Source: Rickettsia typhi (GTDB taxonomy: Bacteria; Pseudomonadota; Alphaproteobacteria; Rickettsiales; UBA1997). From it: 6,858 nt of DNA. Positions 1 through 5,379 of the stretch are shown here, in pieces. Positions within the stretch are counted from its first letter, which is position 1. The number at the start of each line of letters is the position of its first letter. The position numbers and the translations under genes were made by a program. The notes below the pieces were generated by a model, which was not told the origin of the DNA, made no database searches, and saw only the letters and a program-made list of their open reading frames with translations. The DNA lies in NCBI GenBank assembly GCA_945861125.1, contig CAMASZ010000064.1, positions 1 through 6,858 of the forward strand. Direction: 5' to 3'.

Positions 1-2346
1 CACCCAGACCTTCTGACCCAGTTTTAATTCCTGATCAATTTTATCTGATATTTCTTGAAGTTTTTGTTTTACTTCGCTAGAAGTAGAAGAAGTTTTGGTT
101 TCTAAAAGTTTTTTTAGTTTTTTAAATTGTTCTATAAATTCTTCTATTCTTTTATCATTTATTTCTGGTGTTCCTCCTTCTTCAGCTGGCGCTCCTCCTT
201 CTGCAGCTGGTGCTGCTCCTGATGCTGGTGCTGCTGGTGATGATGCTGCTGGTGCTGATGATGCTGATGCTGGTGCTGCTGATGATGGTGCTGATGCTGG
301 TGCTGCTCCTGATGCCGGTGCTGATGCTGGTGCTGCTGGTGCTGATGCTGGTGCTGCTGACGCTCCTCCTTCTGCAGCTGGTGACTCTTCTTCTGGATAA
401 AATTTTTTAAAATATTTTCTTAATTCATCTAGATCTGAAGATTTTGTGGTTTCTGTTTTTCCTTCTTCTTTCGTTTCTGCACCTTTTATTGCGCTTAATA
501 ATTCACTTAAAGATTTTAATAATTCATCATCTTCTTCTTTTGTTTTTTCATCTGATTCATTCGAGTCAGCTTTTTTCTCAGTACTGATTCCTTCGATATG
601 ATAAATAATTGTTTGAGCAATTGATGCTAAATATGGTAAAAATTTTTTTCCTGTTTCAGTTTGTTGTTTATAATCTAAAGCTTTTTTTTCCATTGATTTG
701 ACATCGTCAACAAGTTCTACAATTTCGTCAAAATCTTTTCCTAATAATCTTTTTTTTAATTCTGCGTCTTCTGCACTCTTTGATTTTTCTTTTAAAAAAT
801 CTTTTAGTGTTTTATCTGATTCTTGTGTTAAATATTTACTTGCTTCATCAAGAAAAAAATCATAATTACCTATTTTATCTTGCAAATCTTTTTCAAGTAA
901 ACCTTTATCAATTGCTGTAAGCTCATTTTTGAAAGTTATGATTTTTTTGTCTAATTCATCTTTTTGAGATTTGCATTTTGATTTAATTTTTTCTTCTTCA
1001 TCATCACTACCATCACCACCTCCTCCACCAACAGCACCACCTCCTCCACCCTCACCACCACCAGCGCCACTTACTCCACCAACAGCACTCTCACCACCAA
1101 CTCCATCACCAACAGCACCCTCACCACCAGTGCCAGCTAATTCACCAACAGCACTCTCATCACTAGCAATAGTATCAGCAGATTCAGTGCTTTTTAGAAA
1201 AATTAAAGATTGTTTAAAATCTTCAAATCTTTGTTCTAATGTTGTTTCAAATTCACTTTGAGCATCGAGATAATCTTGATATTTTTGATTATAATCTTTT
1301 AAAGGACTTTCTTTGGGTGGATTAGTTATAGCACTGTGGTAAAATGTTTCAATTTGATCAATTAATTGTTGTCTATCTTCATCTAATTTTATAGGTGTTT
1401 TTTGTCTTTCATTGCTTCTTGTTCGTTTTATTTGAACAAGATCTTCTTGGCTAGATTTTAATGAAAAAGTAAATTCGGAATCTTTTTTATAGTCAAATTG
1501 ACTTGTTTGTATTGTTTTTAAGATGTCACAAATTCCTGTAGATTTTGAAACAACAAAAACTTCTTCAGTAACAAAATCAACTAAAACATGTTCATCGTAA
1601 TCGTTTCCATCTGTTTTTTTAGGGGTAAAAGAATAAAATCCTGAATCAATTAATGTTAAATTAAAATATTTTTCTGATCCCTTATACTTTTTGATAGCAT
1701 CATAAATAGCTTTGGCAAGTTCTACTTGATCAGATGGAGTTGATGCTAGTTTTTTTCCAGCTTCTTCTTTTGCTTTTGCTTCAGCTGCGGCTTTAGCTTT
1801 TGCTTCTGCTTCTTTTTTTGCTTTTGCTTCAGCTGCGGCTTTAGCTTTTCCTTCTTCTGGTGCGGCTGCTAAATCATCATTTCTTTCAAGAATTTCAAGT
1901 TGTAGATGCTGAAAACTATTTTCTGAAGCATACTTCTCAAGATTTTGAAGAATTGCTATATTAGAAATGCTTTTAATTGCTAAATTAATTTTATCACCAG
2001 TTTTTATTTCATAATCTTTGTTATCAATATAATATAAAAGAATTTCTTTATAAGCTTCTTTTTCTTCTTCACTATCTGTTTCTTCTCCTGATTCTAAATC
2101 TGATAATTCTTCTAATGAGTCTTCTTCAATTTCATTAATTATTCTTTGATTAACAAAATTAAAGTTTTTAGAGTTAGACGTATAAAATTCTATAAATTCA
2201 TTAACCTGAAGAGCTTCCCACTTATTAGCTTTGATATATTCAATTGCATCCTTAACTTGTTGGCTTTCTTTTGGAACTGTAGCAGTATTTAAATGTTGTG
2301 TTAAAGTTGTTATGCGTTGTAATAATGTAGCTTTATCTATAGGCAT
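1..2346 (-). CDS. Large hypothetical low-complexity protein, C-terminus cut by window edge
   Basis: I do not recognise this protein. The frame starts at an ATG (2344-2346) and I read all 782 codons to position 1 without a stop, so the gene is complete at its 5' end and truncated by the window. In AT-rich DNA so long an open frame is strong evidence of coding. The N-terminus (MPIDKATLLQRI) shows no signal peptide or membrane segment, suggesting a cytosolic or non-Sec-exported product. Visible modules are: an acidic patch around residues 80-100; an Ala/Lys/Glu tandem repeat at 167-196; an ordered-looking region about 200-390 with alternating hydrophobic residues and few repeats; a Gly-rich linker at 405-446 followed by an acidic run; a charged, probably coiled-coil region at 450-650; an Ala/Pro/Ser/Gly tract at 662-715; and another charged helix to the edge. 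Only two Cys are seen (in TGICDI and KSKCKS). It starts 13 bases after the erpA stop, so it is probably co-transcribed. A secreted effector or scaffold is possible, but this is inference only. Confidence 0.88.
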   Translation of the reverse strand, partial: MPIDKATLLQRITTLTQHLNTATVPKESQQVKDAIEYIKANKWEALQVNEFIEFYTSNSKNFNFVNQRIINEIEEDSLEELSDLESGEETDSEEEKEAYKEILLYYIDNKDYEIKTGDKINLAIKSISNIAILQNLEKYASENSFQHLQLEILERNDDLAAAPEEGKAKAAAEAKAKKEAEAKAKAAAEAKAKEEAGKKLASTPSDQVELAKAIYDAIKKYKGSEKYFNLTLIDSGFYSFTPKKTDGNDYDEHVLVDFVTEEVFVVSKSTGICDILKTIQTSQFDYKKDSEFTFSLKSSQEDLVQIKRTRSNERQKTPIKLDEDRQQLIDQIETFYHSAITNPPKESPLKDYNQKYQDYLDAQSEFETTLEQRFEDFKQSLIFLKSTESADTIASDESAVGELAGTGGEGAVGDGVGGESAVGGVSGAGGGEGGGGGAVGGGGGDGSDDEEEKIKSKCKSQKDELDKKIITFKNELTAIDKGLLEKDLQDKIGNYDFFLDEASKYLTQESDKTLKDFLKEKSKSAEDAELKKRLLGKDFDEIVELVDDVKSMEKKALDYKQQTETGKKFLPYLASIAQTIIYHIEGISTEKKADSNESDEKTKEEDDELLKSLSELLSAIKGAETKEEGKTETTKSSDLDELRKYFKKFYPEEESPAAEGGASAAPASAPAAPASAPASGAAPASAPSSAAPASASSAPAASSPAAPASGAAPAAEGGAPAEEGGTPEINDKRIEEFIEQFKKLKKLLETKTSSTSSEVKQKLQEISDKIDQELKLGQKVWV
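190..383 (-). repeat. Ala/Pro/Ser/Gly low-complexity tract bounded by a direct repeat
   Basis: Inside the large gene, residues 662-715 (positions 202-363) consist only of Ala, Ser, Pro and Gly. They are written almost entirely with NCA codons (GCA, TCA, CCA) in motifs such as PASAPA and SGAAPAA. The tract is bracketed by a 23-base direct repeat (190-212 and 361-383) encoding PAAEGGA. Its G+C is clearly higher than the surroundings. The codon monotony looks like slippage-driven expansion. The likely product is a flexible, disordered linker. Confidence 0.9.
1009..1146 (-). repeat. Gly-rich repeat region within the large gene
   Basis: Residues about 401-446 are dominated by Gly, with Ala, Val, Glu and Ser in imperfect units such as GAVGDGVGGESAVGG. 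At the DNA level the plus-strand string caccaacagcac recurs four times (starting near 1027, 1078, 1108 and 1143). In three of these copies it is followed by a ctca(c/t)cac(c/t)-like extension. The segment is followed immediately by an acidic run (DDEEE). It probably acts as a flexible linker between two charged helical regions. Confidence 0.85.
1768..1849 (-). repeat. 48-bp tandem repeat encoding Ala/Lys/Glu units
   Basis: Positions 1768-1801 and 1816-1849 are a perfect 34-base direct repeat with a 48-base period. They encode two 16-residue units beginning KAKAAAEAKAK (residues 167-182 and 183-196), the second diverging at its end. The composition predicts a long charged alanine-rich helix resembling the linker of TolA-like proteins. 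That resemblance is compositional and does not show homology. Confidence 0.9.
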
Positions 2347-2359
2347 TTATTTTTTCTAT

Positions 2360-2695
2360 TTATATTGAAAAAGAAGTACCACAGCCACAGTTGGCTTTGG
2401 CGTTTGGGTTGTTTATTTTAAAATAATAACCGCTTAGATCATTGATAAAATCAATTACAGCTCCTTGTAAAAAGGTAATTGAGATATTATCGCATATTAC
2501 CAATGGTTGCGATTCTTTTTGTAAAATTATTATATCATCTTCTGATATTTTATCATCAAGATTAAATATATATTGAAAGCCACTGCAACCACCACTAGAA
2601 ACTGATATTCTAAGGAATTTATGGTGATTTTTTTCTTGTTGCTTTAATTCAATAATTCTATCAATGGTGCTTTGAGATACGGTGATGCTGGTCAT
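2360..2695 (-). CDS. erpA: A-type iron-sulfur cluster carrier, ErpA-like
   Basis: This 111-residue protein is an A-type carrier (HesB/IscA/ErpA family), which takes Fe-S clusters from the assembly scaffold to apoproteins in the cytoplasm. The three conserved cluster-ligand cysteines are present: Cys37 in SGGCSGFQY, and Cys103 and Cys105 in the C-terminal CGCGTSFSI. The segment NPNAKANCGCGTSFSI matches the ErpA subtype more closely than IscA, and the length is typical. The hydrophobic core around FLQGAVIDFINDLSG is intact, so the gene looks functional. Its ATG overlaps the stop of the upstream hisE-like gene by 4 bases (ATGA), implying translational coupling, and the large hypothetical gene starts 13 bases after its stop. 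The ErpA rather than IscA assignment rests on this C-terminal motif; the family itself is secure. Confidence 0.93.
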   Translation of the reverse strand: MTSITVSQSTIDRIIELKQQEKNHHKFLRISVSSGGCSGFQYIFNLDDKISEDDIIILQKESQPLVICDNISITFLQGAVIDFINDLSGYYFKINNPNAKANCGCGTSFSI

Positions 2696-3003
2696 TTTTT
2701 ATTGCGTAAATATAGTTCTTTTAAAATATCATTAATATCAATATCTTGAATTGCCATTAAAATTAAGCTATGAAAATATAAATCTGCTATTTCTTTAATG
2801 CTATTTTCTTTGTTAATTTGATTAGGATTTTTGATATTAATTAAAGAGGAAATAACAACCTCAACCGCTTCTTCACCAACTTTTTGAATAACTCTTTCAT
2901 TACCACTTTTAACTAAATTTAAGGTATATGAGTTATTGTCTTTACTAGAAAGTTTGTTTTTAATTATTTTTAATAATTCTTCTAGCTCTAATTTTGTTGA
3001 CAT
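2692..3003 (-). CDS. hisE: Phosphoribosyl-ATP pyrophosphohydrolase-like protein (HisE/MazG fold)
   Basis: HisE removes pyrophosphate from phosphoribosyl-ATP, the second step of histidine synthesis. The 103-residue product has the family's usual length and landmarks: SYTLNLVKSG near residues 25-34, KVGEEAVEVV at 41-50, and EIADLYFHSLIL at 71-82. The glutamates of KVGEE..E and the E/D of EIAD are the expected metal ligands of the all-alpha NTP pyrophosphohydrolase fold. The ATG start (3001-3003) is the first gene of an operon with erpA, overlapping it by 4 bases. No other histidine gene is in the window, whereas in many alphaproteobacteria hisE sits beside hisF/hisA. It could therefore be a remnant of a scattered pathway, or a house-cleaning MazG-like nucleotide pyrophosphatase. 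The motifs favour HisE, but the biological substrate is uncertain. Confidence 0.85.
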   Translation of the reverse strand: MSTKLELEELLKIIKNKLSSKDNNSYTLNLVKSGNERVIQKVGEEAVEVVISSLINIKNPNQINKENSIKEIADLYFHSLILMAIQDIDINDILKELYLRNKK

Positions 3004-3014
3004 TTAAACAGATT

Positions 3015-3044
3015 ATTTAATTGTGTTATTGAACTATTTGTAAA
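3015..3044 (-). promoter_or_regulatory. Possible promoter for hisE-erpA-large gene operon
   Basis: On the minus strand TTTACA (3039-3044) is followed after 18 bases by TTAAAT (3015-3020). These resemble sigma-70 -35 and -10 boxes (5/6 and 4/6 matches). The expected start would lie only a few bases before the ATG, giving a nearly leaderless mRNA, and no Shine-Dalgarno sequence is visible. In DNA this AT-rich such matches arise by chance, so the call is weak. Confidence 0.3.
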
Positions 3045-3046
3045 CC

Positions 3047-3092
3047 GTATGGATATACGACTTCGTTTTTTAAAGATTTTTATCTAAAAAAT
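3047..3092 (+). repeat. Dispersed intergenic repeat, copy A
   Basis: These 46 bases align without gaps to 6793-6838, with 41 of 46 positions identical by my hand alignment. They include the 11-base GTATGGATATA and a 20-base identical run from TTTTTTAAAGA to TTTATCT. Its left end, with one base before it, forms the small palindrome CGTAT-GGAT-ATACG (3046-3059). Both copies have the same orientation and both lie upstream of the first gene of a minus-strand operon. This suggests a small dispersed repeat family. Confidence 0.7.
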
Positions 3093-3118
3093 TTTTGCTT
3101 AAATCTTTAATTAAAAAA
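3066..3118. repeat. AT-rich inverted repeat overlapping repeat copy A
   Basis: TTAAAGATTT (3070-3079) is the exact reverse complement of AAATCTTTAA (3101-3110), with a 21-base loop. Outer T and A runs could extend the pairing with a bulge. Neither strand has a T-run placed as in a normal intrinsic terminator, so the function is unclear. With so few G/C pairs the structure would be weak. Confidence 0.45.
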
Positions 3119-3144
3119 TGGAAATGGTATAAATAGTTAAATAT

Positions 3145-3172
3145 GATGGCATTTAATCTAAAAAATGCTATC
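3145..3172 (-). terminator. Hairpin downstream of ftsA, possible weak terminator
   Basis: Arms 3145-3154 and 3163-3172 form a 10-position stem around an 8-base loop. All positions pair except one, which is a G-U wobble in plus-strand RNA and an A-C mismatch in minus-strand RNA. It lies about 70 bases past the ftsA stop. On the minus strand it is followed by ATATTTAACTATTT, which is U-rich but interrupted. It may attenuate the upstream operon; it is not a canonical terminator. Confidence 0.35.
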
Positions 3173-3240
3173 CGATATTATATTGCTTGATGATAAAATT
3201 ACAATCAATATAAAGAAAATAACCATAAAGCAAACGTTTT

Positions 3241-4476
3241 TTAAAGTGAGGCAATTTTTTCAATTATTTTTTTAAACCAGTTATTTTTGGTTTCAAAACC
3301 TGTTTTATTTCGTTCTTTTTGATATAAATTGCGTAAAAAAATTAACATACCAAGTGAGCAAGAATTTGCAGTATTTAAAATTTCTGGTGGAATGTAATTT
3401 GATTTTATTGGATAACCTACTTTAACATTTTTATTAAAAATTTCTGAAGCTAATTTATCAATTCCTACTATTGAAGTAACGCCACCAGTAATTACAATAT
3501 TTGGAATAATGGAAATTGAAATTGAAGATTTTTCTAATACAACTTTTATAGATTCAAATATTTCTTCTAATCTAGAGCTTATAATATCGCGCATTTGTGA
3601 TCTTGTGATGCGAATTGAAGATAAATCTTCATCTATTGATTTATCAAATTTTATTATTTCTTTTTCTTCAATTGGCGAAATTAAAAGTGAAGAGTTGATG
3701 TTTTTAATTTTTTCGGCAATTTCATATTTAACTCCAAGAATAGTTGCAATATCTTTATTGATGTGCATTCCTCCAACTAGCGAGCTACCAATATGAATTA
3801 TTTTTCCTTCAACAATAATACAAAATGAAGTAGAGCTTCCGCCGATATCTATTACAATACTTCCTAAATTCATATCATTATCAGATAAGCAAGATAAAGC
3901 AGAAGCAAATGGTTCAGAAACATAATTATCAACTGATAATTGGCATCTTTTTAAACAGTTTTGAATATTTTTAATAGTAGTTTGTGAAGTTGAAGCACAA
4001 AAAAACTTAGCAAAAAGGCGATCTCCAGACATGTAGCGTGGATTTTCAATTGGATCTGAATCATCAATTCGATATTGTATCGGTATAAGATGAATAATTT
4101 CACGATTGGCTTTGTTAAATTCGTAGCGAATTAAATCTGCTAAATTTTTAATATCTGAGCTTTTAACAATATCAGTAGTAATTACTGCAGAAACTTCTTT
4201 GCGATTAGATTGAATTTGTGATCCTGATATGCCAACTAAAACCTTGTCAATATTAAAGCCAGCCATTCTTTCAGCTTCAGAAATAACATTGATAATAGAT
4301 TTTTCAGCTAATCTCATATCTGATATTGCTCCCGCCATTATTCCTTTTGATTCTTTGTGGCCATATCCTAAAATTTTAATTTCATCATCAATTATTGAAG
4401 CAATAATGCAGATTAGCTTTGAAGATCCCATATCAAGGCACGCAACAATTTTTCCTTTTTTAAAATTTTTTGACAT
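3241..4476 (-). CDS. ftsA: Cell division protein FtsA
   Basis: FtsA is an actin-like ATPase that anchors FtsZ filaments to the inner membrane and recruits later division proteins. The 411-residue product has typical length and the actin-fold landmarks in order. Phosphate-1 is CLDMGSSKLICII (13-25); the family-specific 1C region includes SEAERMAGF and VGISGSQIQS (66-90); phosphate-2 is VIDIGGSSTSFCII (208-221); and the adenosine motif is NIVITGGVTSIVGID (326-340). The last residues, NNWFKKIIEKIASL, form an amphipathic helix like the membrane-targeting tail of other FtsA proteins, so the protein looks complete. It starts 12 bases after the ftsQ stop, with no clear Shine-Dalgarno sequence. FtsZ is not encoded next to it: a 237-base gap and an unrelated operon follow. 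Confidence 0.96.
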   Translation of the reverse strand: MSKNFKKGKIVACLDMGSSKLICIIASIIDDEIKILGYGHKESKGIMAGAISDMRLAEKSIINVISEAERMAGFNIDKVLVGISGSQIQSNRKEVSAVITTDIVKSSDIKNLADLIRYEFNKANREIIHLIPIQYRIDDSDPIENPRYMSGDRLFAKFFCASTSQTTIKNIQNCLKRCQLSVDNYVSEPFASALSCLSDNDMNLGSIVIDIGGSSTSFCIIVEGKIIHIGSSLVGGMHINKDIATILGVKYEIAEKIKNINSSLLISPIEEKEIIKFDKSIDEDLSSIRITRSQMRDIISSRLEEIFESIKVVLEKSSISISIIPNIVITGGVTSIVGIDKLASEIFNKNVKVGYPIKSNYIPPEILNTANSCSLGMLIFLRNLYQKERNKTGFETKNNWFKKIIEKIASL

Positions 4477-4488
4477 GTGATTAGATGT

Positions 4489-5379
4489 TTAAAGTTGGGT
4501 ATTATTTATTTGAGAGTTTTCGGCGTTGTTTTTATATTCTATATAAATTTTATTTTTAATTCTTAAGTCTATTGATTTAATTTTTTCTAAATTTTCATTT
4601 TTATATATTTTAGTAAATTGATGCCACGCTTCTGAGATGTCTATTTCAGGCATTTTAACTAATAATCCATTAAAAAAACGAATATCCCATCTACGATTGC
4701 CGATCCAATTTGCAGAATAAATATTGTCACTAATTTCTGGATTTGTTGCTATAATATTAAATAATGAACGAATATTGTTATTAGCATTATCACCAGAGAT
4801 TATTATCATATTTTTAAACTCTTCTGAATCAAGTTTTTCATTTTTAAAAGTAATAGCATTGCCATCCTTATCTATCATATATTTGTTGCTATCATTGTAC
4901 CAGATTGCAAATGGTTCATATTCAGTAATATTGATATTGATAGCGCCATCAACATTTCTATTAATCACAATTTTACTAATCCATGGTTCGCTGGCTTTTA
5001 TTTCATCAATTAAGTTTTGTATTAACGGTTGATAATTTTCAGCTTTCTTGCTTGAGTTTTTTTTGGTTATTTGTTGGATAATTTTAATAATATTTTCTTC
5101 TGAAGATTTTTTATTGCCGGTAATGGAGATTTTATTTAGATTTACTTTATCTAATTTAAAGTAATAAAAAAAATTATAGCGGGCTTGGTAGTAGATTTTT
5201 TCTAGCAAGGATGGTTTAAATATTTTTAGTGCTATTGTTATTATAAAAATTAAAATTACTGAGAAAATCAACAATTTAATAAAAAGTGGTTTTAAAAATT
5301 GTGAAAAAAAAAGGTTTAATTTTCTAAGTTGTGGATTAGTTAGTAAAAAATTTTTTATTTCTTTACGAATATTTTTCAT
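4489..5379 (-). CDS. ftsQ: Cell division protein FtsQ
   Basis: FtsQ is a bitopic inner-membrane protein that links early and late divisome proteins. I chose the ATG at 5377-5379 (296 residues). It forms a 4-base ATGA overlap with the ddl stop, like the neighbouring junctions; an in-frame TTG at 5386-5388 would add three residues but is less likely. A short basic cytoplasmic segment precedes a single membrane helix at about 32-53 (IKLLIFSVILIFIITIAL). A periplasmic POTRA domain follows at about 79-154 (from VNLNKISITGNKKSSEENI to NITEYEPFAIW). The FtsQ/DivIB beta domain then contains MIDKDGNAI, the family-like NRRWDIRFFNGLLVKMPE (228-245) and SIDLRIKNKIYIEY. Sequence drift is high, as usual for FtsQ, but the order ddl-ftsQ-ftsA makes the assignment secure. 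Confidence 0.93.
   Translation of the reverse strand: MKNIRKEIKNFLLTNPQLRKLNLFFSQFLKPLFIKLLIFSVILIFIITIALKIFKPSLLEKIYYQARYNFFYYFKLDKVNLNKISITGNKKSSEENIIKIIQQITKKNSSKKAENYQPLIQNLIDEIKASEPWISKIVINRNVDGAININITEYEPFAIWYNDSNKYMIDKDGNAITFKNEKLDSEEFKNMIIISGDNANNNIRSLFNIIATNPEISDNIYSANWIGNRRWDIRFFNGLLVKMPEIDISEAWHQFTKIYKNENLEKIKSIDLRIKNKIYIEYKNNAENSQINNTQL

Larger units (their letters stand above)
3004..3240. other. Intergenic region between ftsA and hisE
   Basis: This 237-base AT-rich gap separates the cell-division operon from the next operon on the same strand. It contains a hairpin (3145-3172), an AT-rich inverted repeat (3066-3118), one copy of a dispersed repeat (3047-3092) and a weak promoter-like site. 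I see no tRNA, no convincing open frame and no canonical hairpin followed by a long U-run. Confidence 0.7.

Noticed and set aside
95..410. Two overlapping plus-strand open frames rich in Ala/Gly/Asp or Leu/Val.
   Set aside because: They are antisense shadows of the Ala/Pro/Ser repeat of the large minus-strand gene; the repeated trinucleotides keep all frames free of stops.
1009..1146. Regularly recurring words that could suggest a CRISPR-like array.
   Set aside because: The repeats are short, unevenly spaced, lie in frame inside an open gene, and have no unique spacers of constant length.
971..1261. Plus-strand frame encoding a proline-rich peptide.
   Set aside because: It is antisense to the Gly-rich tract of the large gene; the proline runs are just the reverse complement of glycine codons.
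1768..1849. Annotating the large protein as TolA because of its A/K/E-rich helix.
   Set aside because: There is no N-terminal membrane anchor, no tol-pal genes nearby and no recognisable TolA C-terminal domain; the likeness is compositional only.
3066..3118. Calling the AT-rich inverted repeat an intrinsic terminator.
   Set aside because: It has almost no G/C pairs in the stem and lacks a T-run at the right side on either strand.
3004..3240. A tRNA or structured small RNA gene in the intergenic gap.
   Set aside because: No cloverleaf arms, T-loop GGTTCRA-like motif or other recognised RNA signature was visible.
3509..5032. Several plus-strand frames of 80-100 codons over ftsA and ftsQ.
   Set aside because: They are fully contained in well-supported genes on the opposite strand and show no recognisable motif.
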